From Magnetococcales bacterium (GTDB taxonomy: Bacteria; Pseudomonadota; Magnetococcia; Magnetococcales; DC0425bin3): a stretch of 11,433 bases of DNA. A program made the position numbers and the translations under genes. Of this stretch, positions 1 through 6,269 are shown piece after piece (the stretch's first letter is position 1; each line of letters begins with the position of its first letter). The notes under the pieces are model-generated. The model saw only the letters and a list, made by a program, of their open reading frames with translations. It ran no database searches and was not told where the DNA came from. The DNA is taken from NCBI GenBank assembly GCA_015229045.1, contig JADGCJ010000058.1, positions 8,149 to 19,581 of the forward strand. The letters are read 5' to 3'.

Positions 1-118
1 GTACAGGGCAATCGCATTTGAAATTGGCATGCTTGAAAAATCGGACCTTAAACCGCGTTTATTTTGAAATACGTCGTTTTTTTGTGATCGGGAAAAAGGG
101 GTGACATGAAAGACTTTA

Positions 119-188
119 TTGGGGCTCCGCCCCAAACCCCGCAAGGGATCTGCCCTTGACCCGTCCGGTCGCCAGCCCCCTGGACCCC
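119..188. repeat. Cluster of three short GC-rich hairpins
   Basis: Three inverted repeats follow one another. TTGGGGC/GCCCCAA pairs 119-125 with 129-135 around loop TCC. CAAGGG/CCCTTG pairs 142-147 with 153-158. CCAG/CTGG pairs 172-175 with 180-183 around CCCC, and can extend through GGT (167-169) with ACC (184-186). The cluster lies about 80 bases past the stop of the leftward gene at 267. Read on the minus strand it ends in a GC hairpin followed by a weak A/T stretch, so it may help end that transcript. Its composition resembles GC-rich dispersed repeats common in several alphaproteobacterial genomes. That likeness is from memory and copy number cannot be judged here. The rest of 1-266 shows no gene I can support. 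Confidence 0.5.
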
Positions 189-266
189 GATACCAAAGCA
201 CGCCTCCGTTGACCACACATGATTCGCAAGACTGCTGCCCGACCTGCTGCCAAGGTGAACCCTCAC

Positions 267-863
267 TCATGCCGGAGTGGGGGATGGGTTTTGTTGTCGA
301 ATCCGGTTGATGGTCTTCAGGAGAATCTCGGCATCCTCAACGAAGGCAATGGAGGTTTCGTGACCAGATCGGTCCCGGATTATCAGAGTGGCCGAACAAC
401 GTATTTTCCAGGGGTGGTACTCCAGTCTCATGGTCGACTCTTCGGTCAAGGGCCAACTCTGCGTTTTGGGATGCCAGGCGCGGGTTTGATAGACCAGTTG
501 CCGCGAGGTCAAAATCAGGCTGGATGTCTCTCGCAACCAGAGAGCGCGCATGAACAGGATGACTGCCGCCAGTACGGAGAAAAGCAGTCCGGTCAAACTG
601 AACCTGGCCATGGGGAGCAGTCGCAAGGGTGGCGAGTCGTACTGCAACAGCTCCTGGAGGGTGGGAAGGAAAAAAAAGTTGTGGCCCACCTTCCGAAACA
701 CCAGATGCAGAAAAATGAGTGCCAACAGGCTGAAACAAAAAGGCAGAAGATAGACACAGCCATGCAGAAAAGTCTGATGCAGAACGACTTCGTCCGATGC
801 CAACGGAAAACCGATTTTCTGAATGGGCAGGATGCGATAGTGACGATACATGGGATCAGTCAT
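267..863 (-). CDS. Membrane protein with bacterial PH-like domain
   Basis: A hypothetical inner-membrane protein of 198 residues (194 if the second ATG at 851 is used). Two hydrophobic segments at about residues 32-56 and 88-110 should be transmembrane helices. The region between them holds charged and aromatic residues. After the second helix, residues 112-188 read like a bacterial PH (bPH/YdbS-type) fold: a 'LTSRQLVYQT' strand, then W/L-rich strands, a 'TLIIRDRSG' strand and a C-terminal helix 'AEILLKTINRIRQQ'. The ATG at 863 has GGAG touching it, which is too close for a Shine-Dalgarno site. The ATG at 851 lies 12 bases after the same GGAG, so the start is uncertain. The gene is divergent from era. 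Its role is unknown; other bPH proteins are linked to membrane or envelope functions, but nothing in the sequence says which. Confidence 0.72.
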   Translation of the reverse strand: MTDPMYRHYRILPIQKIGFPLASDEVVLHQTFLHGCVYLLPFCFSLLALIFLHLVFRKVGHNFFFLPTLQELLQYDSPPLRLLPMARFSLTGLLFSVLAAVILFMRALWLRETSSLILTSRQLVYQTRAWHPKTQSWPLTEESTMRLEYHPWKIRCSATLIIRDRSGHETSIAFVEDAEILLKTINRIRQQNPSPTPA

Positions 864-897
864 CTCCGGTGTCGAGCAATGACAGAGTGTGCGCAGG

Positions 898-938
898 GAT
901 CACGCGGATGTGATCTGACGCCACTGGCCTGTCGTCAG
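898..938. promoter_or_regulatory. Two adjacent inverted repeats in divergent intergenic gap
   Basis: GATCAC (898-903) and GTGATC (910-915) form a perfect 6-bp dyad around a 6-base centre. It is followed, sharing one base, by CTGACG (915-920) and CGTCAG (933-938) around 12 bases. Both lie 35-75 bases upstream of the leftward PH-domain gene, within the 275-bp gap before era. A dyad there could be an operator or a leader hairpin. It does not match a regulator I recognise, and arms this short can arise by chance. Confidence 0.25.
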
Positions 939-1055
939 GGTAACGGAATTTTATGTTCACGTCATGTCTTTCTGCCAGGTGAATCGATGCAGCGTTGGAT
1001 CGCCCTGGAGAAGGAAGATCTCTTGCCCTGCCGAAACAGTTGCAACATGGATGAC

Positions 1056-1085
1056 TTGACGAGATCATGTCGGATGAGGAATCAT
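1056..1085 (+). promoter_or_regulatory. Possible promoter for era operon
   Basis: TTGACG (1056-1061) and AATCAT (1080-1085) are separated by 18 bases and end 53 bases before the era ATG. The -35 element matches the sigma-70 consensus at five of six positions and the -10 at four of six. It is the best candidate I found by eye in the gap, but it is weak support. Confidence 0.28.
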
Positions 1086-1138
1086 GCCCAGCATGAGGTG
1101 CTTTCATTAATTGTATTTCAGGCAAGCGGAGCCAGTGG

Positions 1139-2080
1139 ATGTCGAAGACCGGGGGGGCGGTGTATCGTTCCGGATTTATTGCCATTGTCGGGCGGCCCAA
1201 CATGGGTAAATCGACCTTCCTCAACCAGGTGTTGGGGCACATGGCCGCCATTGTCACGCCCAAGGCCCAGACCACGCGCACCCGCATCCTCGGGGTGAAA
1301 CATCGTCCTGATGGCCAGATGATTTTCCTGGACACCCCGGGTATTCATCAGGATAAAAGTCATGTCCTCAACCGGGTCATGGTGCAGACCGCCTTCGGTG
1401 CCTGTGACGACGCCGATCTGATCCTTTACTTTGTTTCGGCCACGAAAGGCCCCATCGAAGAGGACTGGGAGAATCTTGCGCGTCTTTCGGGTCAGGGGCA
1501 GCCCCTTTTCCTGGTCATCAACAAGGTGGACAGCCGACCACGTCCCCTGTTGCTGCCTCTGGTGGCGGCATGCGAAGCCAAAGCTGCCCAGCTGGGCATT
1601 GTCATCAATGAGTTTGCCATGCTGTCGGCTTTGACCGGCGAAAACATCGATCCTCTCCTCGCTGGAGTTTTTTCCCGCCTGCCGGAAGGACCGGCCTATT
1701 TTCCGGACGACCAGTGGACGGATCAACCCGAACGTTTTATCGCGGCTGAAATTGTACGTGAAAAGCTGTTTTTGCATCTTCAGCAGGAGTTGCCCTATCA
1801 TACAGCGGTGCAGGTCGAGGATTTTCAGGAGTCGGACGAGCGGGTGCATGTGGCTGCCCTGATTTTTGTCGATCGGGAGTCGCAGAAGGGAATCGTCATT
1901 GGTCGGGGAGGCGGCATGCTGAAGAAGATTGGCAGCGCCGCCCGGCACGACCTGGAACGTTTTCTTGCCTGTCGCGTCCATTTGGAACTCCAGGTCGTTG
2001 TCCGCAAGGGGTGGCGCGGCGATGCCCGCCTGTTGCATGCGTTGGGATACTGGGAAGGTTCCGACAGTGAAATTTCATGA
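1139..2080 (+). CDS. era: GTPase Era
   Basis: Era is an essential GTPase that binds the 3' end of 16S rRNA and helps mature the 30S subunit at the membrane-cytosol boundary. The 313-residue protein has the full family layout. G1 is GRPNMGKST (18-26), where most Era proteins have V at the fifth position of the motif. The switch I motif KAQTTRTRI lies at 42-50, G3 DTPG at 65-68, G4 NKVD at 128-131 and G5 SAL at 163-165. The linker 'TDQPERFIAAEIVREKL' precedes the C-terminal KH domain, whose loop is GRGGGMLKKIG (255-265; often GKGG). GCGGAG at 1126-1131 supports the ATG at 1139. The gene overlaps recO by 14 bases, so the two are surely co-transcribed. The usual partner rnc is not directly upstream; 864-1138 is non-coding. 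Confidence 0.97.
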   Translation: MSKTGGAVYRSGFIAIVGRPNMGKSTFLNQVLGHMAAIVTPKAQTTRTRILGVKHRPDGQMIFLDTPGIHQDKSHVLNRVMVQTAFGACDDADLILYFVSATKGPIEEDWENLARLSGQGQPLFLVINKVDSRPRPLLLPLVAACEAKAAQLGIVINEFAMLSALTGENIDPLLAGVFSRLPEGPAYFPDDQWTDQPERFIAAEIVREKLFLHLQQELPYHTAVQVEDFQESDERVHVAALIFVDRESQKGIVIGRGGGMLKKIGSAARHDLERFLACRVHLELQVVVRKGWRGDARLLHALGYWEGSDSEIS

Positions 2081-2828
2081 CCGGGCCCTGGTACTGCGGC
2101 GTATTCCTTTCCAGGAGAGTTCGCTTGTGATCCATTTTTTTACCCGCGAACGGGGTAGCCAGTCGCTCATTGCCCGGGGTATTCGCAGTCGGAAAGGGCC
2201 GGAGCGGGCCACTCTGGCGGGTTTCCACACCATCAATATCCAGGGGTATTGCCGATCCCCGCAAACTCTGGGGACTCTTCTGCAAACCGACATCGTTCAC
2301 GGGCGCCATCGTGTGCGGGAGATACCCCTGGCCATGGCCGCAGCCCAGGTGATCCAGGAGATGCTCTACCGTCATGTTCCCCAGGGGGATGCCCATACCT
2401 CTCTTTTCGATCAGGTGGAGAGTGCCCTGGATCAATTGGACATTGGCCAGAATCCCCTGGCCTTGTTGATCAGCATGCAGGGGGTGACCCTGCGGGCCAT
2501 CGGTTATGGTTGGCGCACCGATGCCTGTGCCGGTTGTGGTTGCGAGGAGGCACTGGTCTATTTTTCCGTGCGTCGGGCACAGACGGTTTGTCATGCTTGC
2601 GGCCTGCCCTATGCAAAGCACCTCTTTTCCATCAATGCCGTCGAACGTCAGGCCATGACCTCTTTGACATTGCCGAATGGTTTGGCCCTGTTGTCGCCTG
2701 AGGAGCAGTTGAATTTGTTTCGTATCAGCAGTGCCTGTTTTCTGCGATTTGGTGGTTATCCAATTGACTCGGAACGCTATTTTCGCCATCTTATGGGTAT
2801 GGAAGCCCAGCCGAACCCCCCTTCATGA
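2067..2828 (+). CDS. recO: DNA repair protein RecO
   Basis: RecO works with RecR (and RecF) to load RecA onto SSB-coated single-stranded DNA in gap repair, and anneals complementary strands. The 253-residue product has the normal RecO length. Its N-terminal OB-fold begins 'FHDRALVLRRIPFQESSLVI' and includes 'SQSLIARGIRSRKG'. A helical middle follows, then a zinc-finger segment with Cys154, Cys157, Cys159, Cys175 and Cys178 (CxxCxC...CxxC). I chose the GTG at 2067 because the OB-fold starts there and GGAAGG at 2053-2058 is well spaced. The open frame continues upstream inside era, but that part has no RecO character. The start lies inside the end of era, and its stop abuts the ribosome site of the next gene, so the three genes form one operon. 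Confidence 0.95.
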   Translation: MKFHDRALVLRRIPFQESSLVIHFFTRERGSQSLIARGIRSRKGPERATLAGFHTINIQGYCRSPQTLGTLLQTDIVHGRHRVREIPLAMAAAQVIQEMLYRHVPQGDAHTSLFDQVESALDQLDIGQNPLALLISMQGVTLRAIGYGWRTDACAGCGCEEALVYFSVRRAQTVCHACGLPYAKHLFSINAVERQAMTSLTLPNGLALLSPEEQLNLFRISSACFLRFGGYPIDSERYFRHLMGMEAQPNPPS

Positions 2829-2840
2829 AGGAGATATCCC

Positions 2841-3014
2841 ATGGTTGACAAAGAGTTGTTGGAAATCCTGGTCTGCCCGCAATGCAAGGGATCCCTGGGC
2901 TATGACCAGGAGGCCATGGAGCTGATCTGTCACAGTGAGCAGTTGGCTTTTCCGATCCGGGATGAGATTCCGATCATGCTCGTCGATGAGGCCCGTCACC
3001 TGAGTACGACCTGA
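2841..3014 (+). CDS. Trm112/YcaR-family small protein (UPF0434)
   Basis: A 57-residue protein of the UPF0434/YcaR group, related to the Trm112 zinc-ribbon fold. It starts '[17 protein letters not shown]', with Cys12 and Cys15 as a CxxC pair and a third Cys at 30. It ends with the family hallmark '[18 protein letters not shown]' at 35-52. Eukaryotic Trm112 is a partner of methyltransferases; the bacterial role is poorly defined. A strong Shine-Dalgarno sequence AAGGAG (2828-2833) begins on the last base of the recO stop and lies 7 bases before the ATG, so this is the third gene of the era-recO operon. Its TGA (3012-3014) shares its last base with the left end of a 126-bp inverted-repeat element, so the final residues (HLSTT) could have been altered by that insertion. 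Confidence 0.92.
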   Translation: MVDKELLEILVCPQCKGSLGYDQEAMELICHSEQLAFPIRDEIPIMLVDEARHLSTT

Positions 3015-3139
3015 TACCCATTTGCAGTCGATGCGAGAACGAGGCAGCAAGGAGGAGGCGACGAGACAGTAGGTGTTGGGTACGGTGAGGAGCCGACGAC
3101 GCGGCTAACGAAGTTATCGCGATGAATGCAAATGGGTAT
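3014..3139. repeat. 126-bp element with perfect 13-bp terminal inverted repeats
   Basis: ATACCCATTTGCA at 3014-3026 is matched exactly by its reverse complement TGCAAATGGGTAT at 3127-3139. Pairing continues imperfectly inward, with about 10 of the next 18 positions complementary. The interior holds an imperfect 13-base direct repeat (3052-3064 and 3087-3099, one mismatch). There is no coding frame. The element fills almost exactly the gap between two convergent stop codons: the small-protein TGA touches its left end and the leftward gene's stop is 8 bases past its right end. This looks like a MITE- or REP-like mobile repeat that could also act as a two-way transcription barrier. No flanking target duplication is obvious. 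Confidence 0.6.
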
Positions 3140-3147
3140 GAAGGGTG

Positions 3148-4956
3148 TCAAGGAGTGTCCCGAGCGGTTGCCTGGGGAACGGCGCAAAACTCCCCTGCGA
3201 GGGCGGGCCAGATCTCCTGACCGGCTTCGTGGGGGCGGGCCAGATCGCGGAGCAGGGAGCAGCGTTGCGCTTTCAGGTGGGGCTGGCGGGCAAACACCCG
3301 GGTCAGATGTTGCCTGGACTCGATCCCCTCGCCTTGCATCGCCAGGGCGACGCCCAGTTGAAACCCGGCCTCCCCCACGTCGGCAGCGTGCGCGGGGAGT
3401 GGTTCTCCCTTGGCGTCCAGATCGACAATCTGTCGCAACAGGGGCAGCGCCTGGGAGAAGGCCCTCTCCTGCATGTGGATCATGGCCATCTTGAGTGAAA
3501 CTTTGGGCATGTCAGGGTGTTTTTCGGCCAGAAGACGCAGGCTGTTCAAGGCTTCGGTCTTTTTGTCGCCACGATAAAGAATATCGGCCTGGAGAAGGCG
3601 ATAGTCGATCTGTTCCGGCAGAATGGTCAGGGCGCGTTGGATCTCGGCTGCGGCTTGCGTCAGGTTGCGCTCCTCCATGGAGAGACCGGCCAGCATGTAA
3701 TGGGCATAGTGATTGTTCCGGGTGTTGGCAACGGCGCTCGACCAGAGAGTCCGGCTGTCTTGCCAGACGCCAATCTGGTTCCAGGTCAAGGCAGCGCACA
3801 TGCCGAGAATTGCCAGGGCCATGCCAGAGATGCCGCGTGGACGAACTTGCCAACGACGCAACCCATGGTCTGCTTCCCAGGCCAGGGCGGTGAAGAGTCC
3901 CATGTGCGGCAGGTAGGTGAAGCGATCGGTCGTGGCATGCCGACCGACATGGATGATCCCCGAAACGAGGAACAGGGTACCCATGAACCATAACCACCCC
4001 ATCAACAGCCAGGGGTGTGACCTGGCCAGACGCCAGGCCGTTGCCGTGATGACGAGCAGCAACAGGGCTGCACCTGCCACATGCAGGGGGTCGGGGCGTA
4101 CCAAAGGCATCGGATAGAGGGGCGCCAGACCGACAGGCCAGAGAGTCGCCGTGACATAGTGGAGATCGTTGACCAGGGCGAAAGGCAACAGATCCCAGAC
4201 CGAGACCCCACCCGGGGCAAAAGAGGGGGTCTCGTAGACCCGGAAGGTGATCAGCACAAGGGCGAGCATGATGGGGAGATAGGGCAGTTTTTCCGCCAGC
4301 AGAGGCCACCAGGGTCGGTGCAGACGCCCCAATGGCCAACCATCCAACAATAGCAAAAGGAATGGCAAGGTGATCCACATCGGTTTGGCGGTCAGGCTGA
4401 GAAAGTAACAGACCAGCGACCATCCCAGAGGCATCAGGACGCGCACATCCTGCCAAGTGCCTCCCCCGGTACGCGCCTGAACCATTGTGACGTACTGGTG
4501 CAGGCTGAGCAGGCCGAAAAAGGCGGCCAGAACCTCTTTGCGTTCCGTGGCCCAGGCCACGGCCTCGACATGTTGAGGATGCACGGCAAACAGGGCCGCC
4601 ACAAAAAACGTCGGCCAGACACGCTGCGTCATGCGATGCAGTAAATTGAACAACAACACTGTATTGGCAGCATGCAACAACAGGTTGATCAAGTGAGAAC
4701 CTGCCGGATTGCCGTCAAACAGGGCCTGATCGACGAGAATGGAGAGCCAGGTCATGGGGATCCATTGGTGAACCAGGCTGGTGTCGGTCAGTGCCCAGTG
4801 CAGACTCGTCAGGGAGAGTCCCTGTTGCAGGTATGGATTCGAGAAATAGATGGTGTCGTCCCAGTTGACCCAGCCACAGAAAATGACCCGGGCATAAAGG
4901 AACAGGACGACAAGCAGCAGAAAATGGCTTATCCGGCGTGGATCAGGTGTCGTCAC
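3148..4956 (-). CDS. GT-C glycosyltransferase-like membrane protein with TPRs
   Basis: A 602-residue protein with an N-terminal membrane helix and about ten or more hydrophobic segments up to residue ~400, then a soluble C-terminal region with TPR-like helices (~410-560, for example 'ALTILPEQIDYRLLQADILY'). Residues 28-38 contain WVNWDD; an acidic pair in the first external loop is typical of GT-C enzymes such as PMT and TMTC. HPQHVEAVAW (126-135) followed by ERKE (138-141) is a hallmark of the bacterial TMTC-like/TPR group. Such proteins are presumed to transfer a lipid-linked sugar to protein or another acceptor outside the membrane; the substrate here is unknown. The start is GTG at 4956, with GAGGG about 11 bases upstream and an in-frame stop just beyond. 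It lies after a terminator, so it probably has its own promoter. Confidence 0.83.
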   Translation of the reverse strand: MTTPDPRRISHFLLLVVLFLYARVIFCGWVNWDDTIYFSNPYLQQGLSLTSLHWALTDTSLVHQWIPMTWLSILVDQALFDGNPAGSHLINLLLHAANTVLLFNLLHRMTQRVWPTFFVAALFAVHPQHVEAVAWATERKEVLAAFFGLLSLHQYVTMVQARTGGGTWQDVRVLMPLGWSLVCYFLSLTAKPMWITLPFLLLLLDGWPLGRLHRPWWPLLAEKLPYLPIMLALVLITFRVYETPSFAPGGVSVWDLLPFALVNDLHYVTATLWPVGLAPLYPMPLVRPDPLHVAGAALLLLVITATAWRLARSHPWLLMGWLWFMGTLFLVSGIIHVGRHATTDRFTYLPHMGLFTALAWEADHGLRRWQVRPRGISGMALAILGMCAALTWNQIGVWQDSRTLWSSAVANTRNNHYAHYMLAGLSMEERNLTQAAAEIQRALTILPEQIDYRLLQADILYRGDKKTEALNSLRLLAEKHPDMPKVSLKMAMIHMQERAFSQALPLLRQIVDLDAKGEPLPAHAADVGEAGFQLGVALAMQGEGIESRQHLTRVFARQPHLKAQRCSLLRDLARPHEAGQEIWPALAGEFCAVPQATARDTP

Positions 4957-4973
4957 GGGCCAAACCGTCCCTC

Positions 4974-5016
4974 AAAAAACGAAAAAAAGGCCGTCGTGCA
5001 TCGAGCAGACGGCCTT
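4974..5016 (-). terminator. Intrinsic terminator of the ankyrin gene
   Basis: On the minus strand, a 9-bp perfect stem AAGGCCGTC/GACGGCCTT (5016-5008 with 4995-4987) around a 12-base loop is followed by a T tract (seven Ts from 4988, C, G, then six more Ts to 4974). It lies 57 bases past the ankyrin gene's stop and 18 bases before the GTG start of the glycosyltransferase-like gene. It therefore separates the two leftward genes. Confidence 0.85.
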
Positions 5017-5072
5017 CTGAATACTGGAGAGGAGAACTGCGCGCCGGAGTCTAAGCGCGATTTTCACAACAA

Positions 5073-5912
5073 TCAACTGGAAAGTTCAGATTGCAGGAGA
5101 AGCTCGACGACTCCCCGGTGGTCATTTTCCTGAGCCAGTGTACGGGCGGTGGAGGCGTCTTTGAGTTTCAGGGTGGGACGGGCACCGGCCCTGAGGAGCA
5201 TATCCACTGCCGACACATGACCACGTTCTGCCGCCAGCATGAGGGGGCTGTACCCGGCAGCGTTTTGCAGGTTGGCATCGGCCCCATGCTTCAGCAGGAT
5301 GGCCATGATGGGCAGCGAACCGCGACGCGCGGCATCCATGAGGGCCGTTTCACCACGCTGATCCTGATGGTTGACCCGGGATCCGGCGCTGACCAGGGCC
5401 TGAACCGCAGCGACCTGGCCATATTTCACTGCTCCCATGAGGGCACTCCGCCCGCTCCGGGTGACGGCGTTCGGATCGGCGCCATGCAGCAGCAACTGCT
5501 TGACGATGGCTGGATTTTCCCACTGAGAGGCGAGGATCTGGGCCGTTTGTCCCCAGATGTTGGCCAGGTTGACGTCCGCACCCGCCGTGAGCAACTTGTC
5601 GAGGATGGGTCCATTGCCTTCGGTGGCGGCCCACATCAGAGCCGACATGTTGCCAAACCCAAGGTCGTTGAATCCTGTCCCTTTGGCCAGCCAATGATCA
5701 ACCCTGCCTGCATCCCCTTCCATGGCGGCCACGGGCAGGGGATGGGTATCGGCGTTGATTGGCCTCTCCACGGAGGGGCGACTCATGAACAGAAGCGGAA
5801 CGATGGCGATGGCCAGCGCCGTGGCCAGCAGAATGGCAAAAACTGCCTCCAGGAGGTCAACCAGATGGATGTGATGGTGCTTTTCGGTGCTGTGCGTCAA
5901 TATCGTGGCCAT
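5073..5912 (-). CDS. Membrane-anchored ankyrin-repeat protein
   Basis: A 279-residue protein with a short cytoplasmic head containing a His cluster (HHHIH, 12-16), one transmembrane helix at about 20-43, and then ankyrin repeats filling residues ~58-272. Repeat units are visible as 'MSALMWAATEGN', 'SALMGAVKYGQ', 'TALMDAARRGS' and 'SPLMLAAERGH', each followed by a helix and a GAD/GAR turn. I count about seven, the first and last degenerate. The anchor suggests the repeats lie in the periplasm, where they would bind a protein partner that cannot be named. The ATG at 5912 has GGGAG (5921-5925) at good spacing. An in-frame ATG at 5972 would add 20 residues but lacks a ribosome site. The gene is transcribed alone, divergent from the chemoreceptor gene, and ends at the terminator at 4974-5016. 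Confidence 0.88.
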   Translation of the reverse strand: MATILTHSTEKHHHIHLVDLLEAVFAILLATALAIAIVPLLFMSRPSVERPINADTHPLPVAAMEGDAGRVDHWLAKGTGFNDLGFGNMSALMWAATEGNGPILDKLLTAGADVNLANIWGQTAQILASQWENPAIVKQLLLHGADPNAVTRSGRSALMGAVKYGQVAAVQALVSAGSRVNHQDQRGETALMDAARRGSLPIMAILLKHGADANLQNAAGYSPLMLAAERGHVSAVDMLLRAGARPTLKLKDASTARTLAQENDHRGVVELLLQSELSS

Positions 5913-6269
5913 GGCTCTTACTCCCGGGTCCAGTAATGGGTACAAGGGGACAGGCTTGGTCAAGCGGGGCATCCCAGACGGTGACTGCTGTGTGCTTGTT
6001 GCTGCCGTCCATCGTTGGTGTCATGATTGACGCAAGATATATGCCAAAAAATTGGTGCTCCGCTGAGCAAGTGGCCCGCACAGGGTCGTCCTTCGATCGT
6101 CAGGAGTGTGGCGGCGGGGTATTTTTTTTGACTCTCGTCAAATTGACGACACGCGGTGTTTTTGATCGATGAGGTGGCTATTTCGTTCACCTCGTGTCGG
6201 GTGTATCATGCCGGGCGTGGCGTCTGTGGGCGCAATGGTTGAGTGATGTTTCAGGAGGTAGGCGACTCT
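5913..6269. other. Divergent intergenic region between ankyrin and chemoreceptor genes
   Basis: This 357-bp stretch has no gene I can support. It must hold the promoters of both divergent genes. Candidate elements are TTGACG at 6027-6032, the TTGAC half-site cluster at 6128-6149, and TATCAT at 6204-6209, a good -10 hexamer without a matching -35. No sigma-28-type flagellar promoter (TAAA, 15 bases, GCCGATAA) was found. AGGAGG at 6253-6258 is the ribosome site of the chemoreceptor. Confidence 0.5.
6128..6149. promoter_or_regulatory. Alternating TTGAC half-sites (candidate operator)
   Basis: TTGAC (6128-6132), GTCAA (6137-6141) and TTGAC (6143-6147) alternate in orientation, and the right part forms a perfect 15-base palindrome TCGTCAAATTGACGA (6135-6149). 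A run of eight Ts (6122-6129) overlaps the left end. The cluster lies about 120 bases before the chemoreceptor ATG and 215 bases before the ankyrin ATG. It could bind a dimeric regulator. TTGACG here could also be a -35 box, though no good -10 follows at 16-18 bases. Confidence 0.35.

Noticed and set aside
48..266. Minus-strand frame of 72 codons at the left end
   Set aside because: It passes through the three-hairpin repeat and has no credible ribosome site or motif.
219..1298. Plus-strand frame of 359 codons opposite the PH-domain gene, running into era
   Set aside because: The composition is Gln/Arg/Cys-rich and unlike a folded protein. It crosses the intergenic dyads and the start of era, and the minus-strand frame has coherent membrane helices and a PH-like domain.
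1118..2789. Minus-strand open frames opposite era and recO (306 and 297 codons)
   Set aside because: Era and RecO are unmistakable on the plus strand; the antisense products resemble no family.
5091..5936. Plus-strand frame of 281 codons opposite the ankyrin gene
   Set aside because: The ankyrin repeats on the minus strand are diagnostic; the opposite frame has no family character.
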